Of a stretch of 64,000 nt of DNA, positions 28,901-37,008 are shown piece by piece (the first letter of the stretch is position 1; each line of letters starts with the position of its first letter). Position numbers and translations under genes: made by a program. The notes beneath the pieces were generated by a model, which saw nothing but the letters and a program-made list of their open reading frames with translations, was not told the origin of the DNA and did no database searches. The stretch covers positions 9,602,501 to 9,666,500 of the forward strand of contig NC_062226.1 of NCBI RefSeq assembly GCF_902686445.1, in the 5' to 3' direction. Source of the stretch: Sciurus carolinensis (taxonomy: Eukaryota; Chordata; Mammalia; Rodentia; Sciuridae).

Positions 28901-30805
28901 TGTCCAGAAACATTTTCTAGAATCTGAGGATTTTAAGAGCCTTTACAGATCACTCACAAAGCTCAACCTGATGCAAGCAAAGCTAAGTCTTGAAAAGTCA
29001 AATACAGGATCCAGTCATTCCTGGATGCTAACTGAGAAAACACATTTTAAGTTTCATGATTAGAAAATTCCCTAGCTGTTTTTCAGACCATGTTTTGTTG
29101 ACATCTCTGATGTTTGGTACTCCTAATCCTCCTCTATTTCTTCTACCTTTCCCCCAATCTTGCTTCCGCACACCCCTACCTTTTGAATCTCTACTCACTT
29201 TTCTGGTGCCTTTTTCTGTTTCCTGACAATCTCCTCCTAATTCTCAATATCCTCAGAAACCTCTTTTCCTCAGTCTAAATTTGCTTCAATTGCCACCCAC
29301 CTCTATAATCATCCATGGTTTCCAAATCTCTATTTCTTTTTTTTAAAATATTTTTTTAGATGTCGATAGACATTTATTTATATGTGGTACTGATAACCGA
29401 ACCCAGTGCCTCACACATGCTAGGCAAGCTCTTTACCACTGAGTCACAACCCCAGCCTCCCAATCTCTATTTCTTGTTCAGATTTCTTTTGACTTCCAGA
29501 TCTGCATACCCCATTACCACCTGAATAATTACTAACAATGTGCCCAGCCTGCTGAAATCACAACCCTGGTTTCATTTCATATGTATAGAAGCACTTTGAG
29601 GATCAGTACTATTATCACTGTTTGAGTTTTATGACTGAGGAATTGAGGCTTAGAAAAGCCCAAAGATCAAATAACTTACCTCAGAACACATACACATCCA
29701 GACAGATGGTGAATAAGACAGGCCTCAAAGCCCTTACAAACTAGTTGGGAAAAAATAGTAAATGAGTTCACAAATATCTATTTCAGGACAAGACTAGACT
29801 ATTTGTCCAGTACAAGACAAATAGTATGGGAATGTATCACAGAGGGCCTGACCCTGTAATGAGAGATGGGAATGGAATGGTCAGACGAGGCTTCCTGAAG
29901 AAGGACCATTTGAACTGAGATGTGAAGTAGGAGTAGAAATTAGCTGGGGAAAAGGGATGAAAGTTGGAGGGAAAGAAAGGACCAGCATGTACAGTGCCTG
30001 AGTAGGACACTGACGAAAATGCTAAAGAAAGAGAGAGAAAAAGAATAGATAAGGATATTTAAAGTAGGAAGGAAAGGCAGAACTGATTATGCAGGGGCCA
30101 GTGGAAGAATATAAGCAGTCTGTCGATTTTTCTTTTTTTCCAGTGCTAGGAATGGAACCCAGGACCTTGCACATGCTAGGTAAACACTCTGCCACTGGGC
30201 TCCACCCCCAGCCCTCAAAAGGGTTTTAAGCTAGCGAATGCCATGATCAGATATGTGTTGGGTCCTGAACAGGATGAATACTGGGTAGCCATGGAAGGTT
30301 TTCCTTCAAGGTCCTGTGGAAACACTGCCACTTCTCTGCAGTTTTCTTTGACCCTGACTCAGCAATGATCACCTGCCATCACCATCACCTGCTTAGTCTA
30401 TAGCCCCCACCACACAGAGACTGTTGATCTTTGGACCTGCAGGACCTCCACAGCAGTTGCCCCTGTCAGGCCAGTGTTGCTGAATGAAGGGTTGGTTGAA
30501 AAAACATCTAAGAAACAGTGAAGCCAGTTTAATGCATATTCAATTCCCTAAAATTTTTAAAAATGAGTCACAGCTCGGGGGAAGACACCACATTGGAGCT
30601 AAGGATGCCAGATGGTCAGTGCCTTGCTCTTCTTGGTAAATGGATTTTAATAAAATTAACATCTGCTCTATGATAATTATTGCCCCCCATCTTTCCTCTG
30701 AAGACCTTCTCAGACAGTTTCATCTCTACCTTTATTCATTGATGACCAAATATGTTAGTAAGCACTTATAAATGAAATAAAAACTCTGTGTGTATGTGTG
30801 TGTGT

Positions 30806-30854
<49 letters not shown>

Positions 30855-30921
30855 CTTTTTTTACAGACCATGTTGCTTTCCTGGGCTTTTCTCCAGGTTC
30901 CAAGACTGGCAGCTGCTTCAT
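16351..30921 (-). CDS. RABEPK: RABEPK (Rab9 effector p40), kelch-repeat protein, 7 coding exons
   Basis: Joined CDS on the minus strand: 30921-30869, 28307-28150, 25899-25747, 22114-21953, 19726-19577, 17148-16999, 16640-16351. This totals 1116 nt, 371 codons plus stop, about the length of human RABEPK. The protein is an effector of GTP-bound Rab9 in return of mannose-6-phosphate receptors from late endosomes to the Golgi. Start MKQLPVLEPG lies in an ACC-ATG-A context just after a splice acceptor. Six kelch-type GG doublets are visible (IVGGANP, VFGGADQ, VFGGGERG, IHGGLAG, VFGGMTP, VFGGMNT), consistent with a six-bladed propeller. There is no signal peptide or membrane segment. The loop before the last blade is Ser/Glu-rich and looks diverged. 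Every exon after the first ends in phase 1. No frameshift was seen. Confidence 0.96.
16686..16805 (+). mobile_element. ID SINE with TSD in RABEPK intron
   Basis: ATTTCAAG at 16678-16685 and 16806-16813. It begins 46 bp from the exon boundary at 16640, upstream of that exon's acceptor in transcript sense. Confidence 0.85.
16999..17148 (-). CDS. RABEPK: RABEPK coding exon 6
   Basis: SDMKWQKLSPTGAAPAG through YVFGGMTPTGALDTMYQY to HI. Acceptor TCCACAG, donor ATAG|GTGAGT. Confidence 0.95.
17477..17600 (+). mobile_element. ID SINE with core deletion
   Basis: GGCTGGGGTTATGACTTGGC joins directly to AGTAGGTGAGGCGCTGGG, so part of the A-to-B spacer is lost. Confidence 0.8.
17640..17880 (-). repeat. 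MIR, reverse
   Basis: CACTTAATTCTCATAACAGC, GAGGCTTGCTTAAGATCC, CACAGCTTGTAAGTGGTAGA in RABEPK intron 6. Confidence 0.7.
17898..18122 (-). mobile_element. B1/ID composite with long T run
   Basis: About 29 T at the left, then GTACTGGGAAGCCCAAGGGT. Confidence 0.8.
18540..18680 (-). mobile_element. L2 fragment, reverse
   Basis: TTCCAGACACTGTGCTAAGT, AACAAGAGATGAGTCCCTGA and AAGGAGCTCACAACCC. Confidence 0.55.
18893..19085 (+). mobile_element. B1/ID composite SINE
   Basis: CATAGTGGTGCATTCCTGTA to GTTCAATCCTCATTACC. Confidence 0.8.
19104..19328 (-). mobile_element. B1/ID composite with (GTTT)n tail
   Basis: GATACAGGGGATTGAGTCCA; the ID half is of the CTTGTGCATGCTAGGCAAG type. Confidence 0.8.
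19353..19540 (+). mobile_element. B1/ID composite with deleted ID half
   Basis: The B1 half runs into GGGGTTCAATCCCAGTACC, so the A-box half of ID is missing. (AAAT)n tail ends 37 bp before the RABEPK exon boundary at 19577. Confidence 0.8.
19577..19726 (-). CDS. RABEPK: RABEPK coding exon 5
   Basis: NTLTWSQPK, PSPRHGHVMVAAGTKLFIHG to DDLHCINT. Acceptor TTTCTAG, donor ACAA|GTAAGT. Confidence 0.95.
20068..20395 (-). mobile_element. B1/ID composite followed by a B1 half
   Basis: Full unit at 20068-20250; second B1-only unit at 20252-20395. Confidence 0.75.
20695..21265 (-). repeat. MIR split by two SINEs
   Basis: Left part at 20695-20790 (TATTTATTAGGTAC, TATCTCATTTAATCTTTACA), right part at 21107-21265 (CTATTTTACAAGTAAGCAG, GCCAAGAGAGATTAAGTC). 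Two + composite SINEs lie between. Confidence 0.7.
20792..21103 (+). mobile_element. Two B1/ID-type SINEs in tandem inside a MIR
   Basis: First unit lacks the ID half (20792-20897); second is full (20901-21103). Confidence 0.75.
21291..21490 (+). mobile_element. B1/ID composite SINE
   Basis: GGGTATGGTGGCACATGCCT to TTTTCAATTCCCAGTGC. Confidence 0.8.
21953..22114 (-). CDS. RABEPK: RABEPK coding exon 4
   Basis: ETGTWTTPEVTSPPPSPRTF through VFGGGERGAQ to HVFDA. Donor GCAA|GTATGA. A minus-strand ID element begins about 44 nt upstream of its acceptor. Confidence 0.95.
22158..22248 (-). mobile_element. ID SINE close to a RABEPK acceptor
   Basis: GGGGTGCTAGTGACTGAACC to GATCTACAGTCTCAGTCC; 44 nt from the exon edge at 22114. 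Confidence 0.8.
22341..22563 (+). mobile_element. B1/ID composite SINE
   Basis: CCAGGTGCGGTGGCACATGC to GTTCAATACCCAGTACC, with an (AAC)n tail. Confidence 0.82.
22783..23020 (+). mobile_element. B1/ID composite with 36-A linker
   Basis: A very long A run at about 22895-22930 separates the B1 and ID halves. Confidence 0.8.
23040..23155 (-). repeat. MIR fragment, reverse
   Basis: TATACAGAAGGAAATTTAAG then GGTGACATGGCTAGTAAATG. Confidence 0.55.
23250..23455 (-). repeat. MIR, reverse
   Basis: CCATTTTGCAATGAGGAAAC, TGAAACTCAGAAAC and CCAGGTCACAGCAC. Confidence 0.6.
23486..23610 (-). mobile_element. B1-like half
   Basis: GGGTCTTGCTAAGTTGCTGA to GCATGTGCCACTGTATCC. Confidence 0.75.
24018..24205 (-). 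mobile_element. B1/ID composite SINE
   Basis: TGTGGATTGAACCCAGGGAC to TGTGTGCCACTACGCC. Confidence 0.8.
24300..24480 (-). repeat. MIR, reverse, diverged
   Basis: AATACTGAGAGTTTTAACTC, CTTAAGCAGAGAGAGGTTAA and GAAGGTCATGGATAGTACC. Confidence 0.45.
24490..24914 (-). mobile_element. Two B1/ID composites in series with (TG)n
   Basis: First at 24490-24687; second at 24702-24914, preceded by a TG tract at 24705-24732. Confidence 0.78.
24996..25143 (+). mobile_element. ID SINE
   Basis: Complete core and tail with (CAAA)n end. AAGTTCA flanks both sides. Confidence 0.85.
25290..25480 (-). mobile_element. MER5A-like hAT-Charlie MITE
   Basis: Reverse orientation: TTTACTGACATTTTAGAGCA, then AGCATCTCTGGGCTC and ending AGAGAACACTGATC. 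In RABEPK intron 4 near the exon at 25747. Confidence 0.75.
25481..25580 (+). repeat. MIR
   Basis: ATCTGGGTTCTAGCCTGG, TCAGTCACTGACTCCCTG, AGGAAAGTTACATCCCTC, directly after the MER5A copy. Confidence 0.6.
25747..25899 (-). CDS. RABEPK: RABEPK coding exon 3
   Basis: GTHQWDL to CLQVLNP, with LLPRYEHASF and VFGGADQSGN. Acceptor TTTCTAG, donor CCTG|GTAAGT. Confidence 0.95.
26020..26600. other. Unassigned intronic block with LTR-like boxes and a 27-bp tandem repeat
   Basis: CCAAT at 26223, TATAAAT near 26309 and a 27-bp unit repeated at 26397-26423 and 26424-26450. No terminal TG/CA pair or tRNA primer site could be fixed, so I do not name it. Confidence 0.3.
26608..26810. mobile_element. ID (+) and ID fragment (-)
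   Basis: + ID at 26608-26715 with GTAACTCAGTGGTAGAATGC; minus fragment at 26738-26810. Confidence 0.7.
26960..27950 (-). mobile_element. L2 LINE fragment, reverse, in RABEPK intron
   Basis: TTCATTCATTCACCCAAATA, GGGAAAGCTTCCTGACAG, GAGCTTTCCATGCAGAGGGA, GCTTGGACTATAGTGGTAG: reverse L2 order over almost 1 kb. A composite SINE sits at 27277-27468. Confidence 0.7.
27277..27468 (-). mobile_element. B1/ID composite inserted in L2
   Basis: T run, AGTATCAGGGATTGAACCCA to CATGAGCCACCATACC. Confidence 0.8.
28150..28307 (-). CDS. RABEPK: RABEPK coding exon 2
   Basis: G completing Trp18, then YTLTPPGDNPCARVGH through the first kelch doublet IVGGANPNRS to HTMNL. Acceptor TTGGCAG, donor CTGG|GTAAGA. 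Confidence 0.95.
28628..28800 (+). repeat. MIR
   Basis: GAATTCAAGTCTCAGCTCCA, GATGTGTGACCTTTTGGAAG, ACTTTCTTCATTTGTAAAAC. Confidence 0.65.
28800..29320. other. RABEPK intron 2, no recognised feature
   Basis: Between the MIR at 28628 and the ID at 29339 only pyrimidine-rich, low-information sequence is seen. Confidence 0.4.
29339..29461 (-). mobile_element. ID SINE with 14-bp perfect TSD
   Basis: AATCTCTATTTCTT at 29325-29338 and 29462-29475. Confidence 0.9.
29570..29735 (-). repeat. MIR, reverse
   Basis: TATTATCACTGTTTGAGTTT, ACTGAGGAATTGAGGCTTAG and AAATAACTTACCTCAGAAC. Confidence 0.55.
29750..30300 (-). mobile_element. L2 LINE fragment, reverse
   Basis: GAGGCTTCCTGAAGAAGGAC, CATTTGAACTGAGATGTG and AGGGTTTTAAGCTAGCGAAT. 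An ID element splits it at 30129-30216. Confidence 0.65.
30129..30216 (-). mobile_element. ID SINE in L2
   Basis: CAGTGCTAGGAATGGAACCC to CTGGGCTCCACCCCCAGC. Confidence 0.78.
30787..30852 (+). repeat. (TG)n(GA)n microsatellite beside a RABEPK donor
   Basis: TG units then about 25 GA units. It ends 17 bp from the exon edge at 30869. Confidence 0.95.
30869..30921 (-). CDS. RABEPK: RABEPK coding exon 1 (contains start codon)
   Basis: MKQLPVLEPGEKPRKAT plus TG of Trp18. The exon begins at 30927, after acceptor TATATACAG, leaving six bases before the ATG. The donor TG|GTCTGT is weak, and a CT/GA microsatellite starts about 18 nt into the intron. Confidence 0.9.
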
Positions 30922-31031
30922 GGTGTCCTGTATATAAGAAGGAAAGGCACTTTTTAGACATGTATGATTATTTTCTTCCTAATATACAGAACAAATCAGG
31001 TTACTCTCCCTTTTAAAACCTCTCCTGTTGA

Positions 31032-31123
31032 GGGGCTGGGGGTATAGTTCAGTGGTGCAGTGCTTGCCTAGCAGGCATAAGGCCCTAGATTTGATGTCCA
31101 ATACCGCAAAACAAACAAAACTT
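31032..31123 (+). mobile_element. ID SINE with 9-bp TSD
   Basis: TCCTGTTGA at 31023-31031 and 31124-31132. Confidence 0.85.
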
Positions 31124-31194
31124 TCCTGTTGAATGTACCAATGTCTAAGGCCTGATTAATCTGAATATGAATCATGAACCTTTTGATATATTTT

Positions 31195-31486
31195 TCTTTT
31201 GCAGTGCTGGGGGTTGAACCCTTACCTAGTAAGTTGCTAGGTGAGTCCTCTACCTTTGAGCTTTACCCTACAGCTTTAACATAATTTTCTTATTTATTTA
31301 TTTATTTTTTTTGAAGTGCTGGGGATTTGAACCCAAGGTCTTATGCTTGGAGGCAAGCACTCTACCAACTGAGCTATATCCCCAGCCTACGTAACTTTCT
31401 TTTTTTTTTTGGGTGCTGGGGATCGAACCCAGGGCCTTGTGCTTACAAGGCAAGCACTCTACCACTGAGCTATCTCCCCAGCCCCA
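31195..31486 (-). mobile_element. Three ID elements in a row
   Basis: Units at 31195-31277, 31289-31388 and 31402-31486. The third is near-consensus, with TSD TAACTTTCTT at 31392-31401 and 31487-31496. Confidence 0.85.
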
Positions 31487-31689
31487 TAACTTTCTTGATA
31501 TAACTACATAAGTTTTGTTGGCTAAAATTTTTCTATGTATCCTGTGATTCTCAGGGGGAAGGGACATATACCAAAATTTTAGAGTTTGTAAGATGTTTAT
31601 GTTTATCAAAAGATAAAACATCCTAAGAGACTGAGAAATATTGAACTCTGGGATAAATCTTGGCCTCATCATAACAGAAGGTCAGGCCT

Positions 31690-31980
31690 TCTGATGTTAA
31701 TCTATTCTCTGCAAACTCACTTCCACACTCTCTTGCAATACTGGGCTTTTTGTTGCTCCTATAATATGGCAGCCCATTTTATGACTTGCAGCCTGAGCAG
31801 CTTCCCATATGTGGAATGTCCTTTCCCTTCTTGTATACTCCCAAACTTCCAGTCAACCTTTAAAGCCCAGTTCAAGTATTCCTTCAAGATAAACCTCTGG
31901 TTTTTTGCTTTCCACTTCTACTCCCCCAAGTTATTTCCTCCTATCGCAGGGCTCTGACATTTTCTTTTAAGCTACTATTT
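31690..31980 (+). mobile_element. L2 LINE fragment in RABEPK intron 1
   Basis: AATGTCCTTTCCCTTC, AAAGCCCAGTTCAAGTATTC and CTTCAAGATAAACC resemble the L2 3' region. Confidence 0.5.
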
Positions 31981-32209
31981 CAGGAATTATTCTGGATATA
32001 ATTATCTATTCAAAAGTCTCTATATTAGGTTCTAGATTAAATTCCTAGAGTGCTGGGCCAGTATGATTTGTTCTGAGAACTTACCAATGGCCCCGGAATA
32101 GAGCAGAAGTGAGGGATGAGTGAATGAAGAAAGAAAATGAATTATGAAAAGATAAAAGGATAAATACGCACTGAGGCCTAGGACACTGACTACTGTCCCG
32201 AGAACTCAA

Positions 32210-32700
32210 AGCTCAGTGGGAGGTCTTTGCGAGGACAGAGGCCTCTTGCAGCCGCCCCTGCTAGCCCCCTCCCGGAGTCCCATTCTTGCGCGTGGTAGCT
32301 CTAAGGGACAGGATACAGGGCGAGAAAGAAATGCTGGAGGCCAGGTCGGAGATCCGGAAGCAGCCCTTTCCAAACCTCTTGGGTCCACTCCCAAGTAAAG
32401 AATGCGCCCGACAGTCCCTGGCATCGCGCTCAGAACCCAGGCCCAGCGATTCCCAGTTCAGGACTACTTTACCTGCGCAGCTTGGGCCAGTCCCTGGCCG
32501 TGGCTCCGCCCCCGCAGGGGCGGGACTCAGGCCATCGCCCCACCCCACAGGCCCCGGAAGCAGGTCGGGGCCAACAGCTCTGCGTCTCTGGCTGTTAGCG
32601 GCCTGAGGGGGATGCGCAAAGGGGACGCTCGGGACCCATGTCCTCTAGGAACCGGTCGGGCTCTCCCTGGGGTCCTCCCTCCCCGACGGAGAAAATAAGC
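32210..32700 (-). promoter_or_regulatory. RABEPK CpG-island promoter
   Basis: CpG-rich block without a TATA box. Contains a GGGGCGGGAC GC box at 32517-32526 and an ETS-type CCGGAAG at 32554-32560. This is a housekeeping-style promoter oriented away from PPP6C. Confidence 0.7.
32473..32560 (-). other. RABEPK: RABEPK probable non-coding exon 1
   Basis: On the minus strand a strong donor GCGCAG|GTAAAG sits at 32473/32472 inside the CpG island, at the right distance upstream of the coding exon that begins at 30927. The right-hand limit (the TSS) is estimated. Confidence 0.55.
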
Positions 32701-32819
32701 CAGGGTTACTTGGAAACGACATACAAACGTCTGCTTGGGCAGCTGGTCTGTCCTCAAGGCCAGTTCAAGTTTGGTGCCTTAAGTAGCTGACTCACTCCGT
32801 TAATTGCCATTTGTAATTA

Positions 32820-33155
32820 CAGCGGACTCCGATAACGTGCCTGGCCTTTAGGAGTTTACAGTCCAACTTGAGAAAGGTTAAACAAAAAGACAACTAGGAA
32901 TGATTGTAAAGAGTGCAAGGAATTAAAATGCTTATCACTTCTCGGAGAAGTGACTTATTCCGGGACTCAGTGTCCTCTACAACATGGAGCTAATCAGATT
33001 TCTATCAGTCGTGCTAGGGAATGCAGTAGATAAAGTGCTCAGCACCCAGGTGCTGGCACCGAGCAGGTCCAATGTGAAGGGATAAGGCTCTTTGGGGCAA
33101 TACACGAACTACTGTGGGTAGGTATGCTCATCTGTATTTTTAAATTCTAATTAAT
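32820..33155. other. CpG-island shore, weak old repeat
   Basis: GAGTTTACAGTCCAACTTG resembles reverse L2 and the end near 33000-33090 is MIR-like. No gene seen. Confidence 0.35.
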
Positions 33156-33157
33156 TT

Positions 33158-33197
33158 TTCCCACTGGGGATTGAATCCAGGAAACTATATCCCCAAG

Positions 33198-33228
<31 letters not shown>

Positions 33229-33496
33229 GAGACTGAGTCTTGCTAAGGTACCCAAGTGGGCTTTGAACTTGCCTTCCTCCTGCCTCAGATTCTCTAGACA
33301 CTGGGATTACAGCCACCCAGGATTAGCTTTTTATTTTTTAATTTAGGGCTGGGCTAACAAGTTAGGCCTCACTAACCACAATGAAATCATATGCAACCTT
33401 ATCTTATTGCTGTCTTTTTTGTAGTGCTCAGGATCAAACTCAGGGCCTGTGTGCACTAGGCGAGCACTCTATCGCTGAGCTACACCTTCAGCTCCT
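33158..33496 (-). mobile_element. B1/ID composite and ID
   Basis: Composite at 33158-33328 with about 30 T between halves; ID at 33412-33496. Confidence 0.75.
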
Positions 33497-33659
33497 GCAC
33501 TATCTCTGATCCACATCCTAACCATAGGTTCCTTGTGACTTTCCTGAAAGGGTGGCTCACCTATGTCTGATTCAGAGAACCACACTCTTGAGCAATAGTG
33601 TTGTGTCCTAGGTACTAGAGGAAATAACTAAGAGTGGAAACAGTAGGAACTGTAGGACT

Positions 33660-33870
33660 ATGGTACTACAGTAGTTTAGTGGAAAGAGGTCAGAATTACT
33701 TGTGTTCAAATCCAGGCTCTAGCATGAACCATCAAATTCTGACACTGGGCAACTTTATTGCCCTCCTTGAACCGTAGTTTCCTCATCTATGTGATGGGGA
33801 TAATAATACCGACCATACAGAGAGAGGGGTGGAGGGGATTTGAAAATACAGGTGAAAGGTCATTTTGGTA
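33660..33870 (+). repeat. MIR
   Basis: TGTGTTCAAATCCAGGCTCT, GACACTGGGCAACTTTATTG, TTTCCTCATCTATGTGATGG, GGATAATAATACCGACC. Confidence 0.75.
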
Positions 33871-34247
33871 AATTTTTTAACTACTTGAAAGCATAACCAA
33901 ATTTTATGAACAAAGTGAAATTTGAAGGCTGCAGCTCTCCTCACTGCTCAATGATCCTATTTCCAACACCTAGAGTCTTCATGAATTCCCTGTTAATGGA
34001 GAAGACCCCACTCACTGTCAAAGAAGAGTTTAGGGGTATCCATCCATTCTGCTCTCCTTCAGGAAAGAAAACTAAGGTTGGCTGTGCATTATGTCCACAC
34101 ACATCTAGACAGTGATTTCTGCACAGAGCTGCAGAATACTCTGGTCTCCTGGATCTTTTTGCTAGGTCTACTTCAAGGTGTCATGCTATATGTGGCATGA
34201 AGTATCATGTTAAGAAAAACCAGAAAAGGTCTGTGAGAGAAAAACAG

Positions 34248-34485
34248 TCAGGTAAGGTGGCGCATGCCTATAATTCCAGCAACTCAGGAGGCTGAGGCAG
34301 AAGGTCTGCAAGTTCAAAGCAAGTCTCAGCAATTTAGTGAGGCCCTGAGCAACTTGGTGAGACTCTGTCTCAAAATTAAAAAACAAGGGCTGGAGATGTA
34401 GCTCAGTGGTAAAGTGGTAAACTGTCCTTGGGTTCAATCCCTAGCACCAAAATACAAACAACAACAATACCAGCAACAAAAAATA
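34248..34485 (+). mobile_element. B1/ID composite SINE
   Basis: GTAAGGTGGCGCATGCCTAT to GTTCAATCCCTAGCACC. The ID half has a small duplication, AGTGGTAAAGTGGTAAAC. Confidence 0.8.
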
Positions 34486-34578
34486 GTAACCACTCTTCCC
34501 TGTGGTTTTGGACTAAAAATCACATTTGAGAATTCTGGAAGGAACATTTGAAATCTGTTTTAAAAATATGAGTCAAGC

Positions 34579-35327
34579 TTTTTGGTTCCTGTGATCCAGA
34601 AGAGCATATGCGTTGTGATTGTCCCTGCAGGCGGTGGGCGATCATAAGTGGAGCTGAAACCCGGGAACTCGAGTTACAAAGAAGGAACTGATCAGGTAAA
34701 TACAGGACTCTGTGTCCTCAGAGAGCACAGGATGACCACGTAGGAGACCAGCAGGAGAAAGAAGATTAGCAGGCAGATGAACCCACTGTAGGCAATGACA
34801 AAGAGCCCCAGAGGTGGGCAGAGAACATAGAATCTCATCAGTGTACCATGATTCCAGCAAAGACAGGAGAGGCACAGAAATGCCCAGCGGGGAAGGACCA
34901 GAAGACATGGGGTCTCTGCCCCAGTCAGCATTGGCAGAGTACACAGGCACAATCTTCCCTAGAAATCATTGGGTAATACTTGGAGCCCATGAACTACGTT
35001 ATTTCCTTGTGTAACTGTAAGAAATAAAAATTAGGACAAGAAAGCGAAAGTGTGAAAAATTCTTTCCAATAGAAAGAATCCTGTGCAACAAGAATATCAC
35101 TGAACAGGATCTAAAATGGAAACTCAATATTAAAATTACATTGATTAAATTCCATTCCTATTTTTTATTTGTTGGTTTTTTTTTTTTTGTGTGTGTGTGT
35201 GTGTGCGCGTGCGTGCAATGTGTTAAAAACAGCATGAGATTTTGCAATCTGTTACTGGACTTGTAGTATCACATTTTAAAGTTTTTAAATAAAGCATGAA
35301 TCCAGAAATTCTCAAAAAAAAAAAAAA
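34579..35327 (+). pseudogene. Processed retrocopy of a non-coding transcript carrying an antisense olfactory-receptor fragment
   Basis: The 3' end has AATAAA at 35288-35293, then 20 nt, then 14 A at 35314-35327. A direct repeat flanks the block: AATATGAGTCAAGC at 34565-34578 and AATGTGAGTCAAGC at 35326-35339. The left copy is preceded by TTTTAAA, a typical L1 endonuclease context. These are hallmarks of an L1-mobilised mRNA inserted in + orientation. No long + ORF is present. Inside, the complementary strand encodes part of an olfactory receptor. The source transcript is unknown. Confidence 0.7.
34680..34952 (-). pseudogene. Olfactory receptor gene fragment (TM5 region), broken
   Basis: The minus frame reads SGFICLLIFFLLLVSYVVIL then CSLRTQS, closely resembling the fifth membrane helix and following loop of class II (OR4-like) receptors. 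The expected third-loop motif and TM6-7 do not follow, and upstream only scattered similarity remains. It lies antisense within the retrocopy at 34579-35327. No intact receptor. Confidence 0.6.
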
Positions 35328-35339
35328 TGTGAGTCAAGC

Positions 35340-35560
35340 AGGCATCGGGGTGCACACATGTAATCCTAGTGACTTGGGAAGCTGAGGCAGGAGGACTGCA
35401 AGTCCAAAGCCAGCCTCAGCAAATTAGCGAGACCTTAAGCAACTTAGCAAGCCCCTGTCTGAAAATAAAAAATAAGAAGGGTTAGGGATGTAGTTCAGTG
35501 GTTAATGCCCCTGGGTTCAATCCCCAGTACCAAACAAAATATGACAACAAAACAAGACAC
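35340..35560 (+). mobile_element. B1/ID composite abutting the retrocopy
   Basis: Begins right at the 3' TSD of the retrocopy. CATCGGGGTGCACACATGTA to GTTCAATCCCCAGTACC. Confidence 0.8.
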
Positions 35561-36200
35561 TAAAATGAAATTCAAGGCCTAACAAAGTAAAAATTACTTA
35601 CCACGTAAATGGCAGAACTGGGAGCAGCCCAGATCCTCTGTTCTATGGAAAGAAGACAAAGAACACTTTGCAGTCATTGAACTCTGTGTACTCTTTCTGA
35701 CCCAAACCATTCAATGTATCTCGCCTTCCCTAAGAACATGCCCAACACTCTGAGGGATGCCTTCCTCCTCTCTGCTGTGGACGTGAAGAGTGAGGTTCAC
35801 TCAGTGAGGTGGGTCTGCAAAAGGGGCTTCTTGCTGCCAGTTTAGTAATGCACTGCCACTTCTCTTCACCAGAGGGTACACCACTGGCCCATTCACTGAT
35901 TTACCAGCAATGAATGCCGGTGACACTTCCTTTTAAGCACTTCGCAGTTTATATAGAAGCTCATATTCATCCTCCTTTTGGTCTTTTCCATTCTGAGAAG
36001 GTATCTTGAGTAGAATTTATTCCTAATTATTAAAGTTCAGAGATGAAAAGTGAATTACCAGCTTTCTCAAGAGGATTGCAATAAAAAGAAGACCAATTAA
36101 TAGCATCTTTTTCCCATTTGCAAATTTTTTCCCAAAGAAATTGAGTATGTTATCCTTTTATTTTTTCAAAGTCTTAATGTTACCTCTTGAGAAAAATCTT
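35561..36200. other. Intergenic, no recognised feature
   Basis: Unique sequence; 35930-36070 has weak reverse-MIR resemblance. Confidence 0.4.
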
Positions 36201-36202
36201 CC

Positions 36203-36350
36203 CTGGGCTGGGGTTGTGGCTCAGTGGTAGTTCGCTTGCCTAGCATGTGTGAGGCACTGGTTTGATCCTCAGCACCACACAAAAATAAATAAAAGTTATT
36301 ATGTCTATCTACAACTAAAAATAATTTTAAAAATTGCAAAAAAAAAACCT
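36203..36350 (+). mobile_element. ID SINE
   Basis: CTGGGGTTGTGGCTCAGTGG with full tail ending in A9. Confidence 0.85.
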
Positions 36351-36374
36351 TTCCTGTCCACACAATACTCAGTG

Positions 36375-36625
36375 CTAACAATTGTAGAGCCTTTACTCTG
36401 TGCTAGATGTTGTTTTAAGTCATTTTCATATATTAACTCTATGTTTTAAACTTCAGTACAAGCCTATGAGGTATTATTTACATCTCTATGAGGCAGGCAC
36501 TATTATTATTATTGACACGTTGCAACTGGGAAAACTGGAGCTCAAAAGGATAAATAACTTGCTCAAAGTCACACGGTAAGTAGTAGAACCTGGACTTGAA
36601 CTCTGATCATCTAGTGCTAGAGCCT
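36375..36625 (-). repeat. MIR, reverse
   Basis: CTTTACTCTGTGCTAGATGT, GCCTATGAGGTATTATTTAC, AACTTGCTCAAAGTCACACG, GGACTTGAACTCTGATC. Confidence 0.75.
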
Positions 36626-36689
36626 GCAAACTTTATTTCTGATAATCTTGTCAACCTATAGTATGCTTCCTCTACTCCAATTTTCTTAA

Positions 36690-36880
36690 CTCATAATATC
36701 TCCTTATTTCCCTTTTGAGTACTAATCACACTTTGCAATTAAATATTTGCTCATTTCTGTGTTTTTTGTTTGCCTTCCCTACCAAACTGTAAGCCCCATT
36801 AGGGCAGGGGCCTTATCTACCTTATTCACATCATAGGCACTACATAAACTATGTGTTGAATGAATGAGGAAATGAATGCT
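36690..36880 (+). mobile_element. L2 LINE 3' end
   Basis: AAACTGTAAGCCCCATTAGG, GCAGGGGCCTTATCTACC and GTTGAATGAATGAGG. Confidence 0.65.
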
Positions 36881-37008
36881 TTGGGGCATTATTCATTTTG
36901 TAACAATCTTTTTCAAGTTAATTTTACTTTGAAACAATTTCATACTCACACTTGCAAGAATTATGCAAAGAACTTCATTCAGAAATCTCATTAAAATTTT
37001 TTCCATCG

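Noticed and set aside
31298..31672. 124-codon minus ORF with repeated [16 protein letters not shown] segments
   Set aside because: The repetition is the translation of two neighbouring ID elements.
34642..34952. Functional olfactory receptor gene
   Set aside because: Only the TM5 region is convincing, later helices are absent and frames shift; annotated as a fragment.
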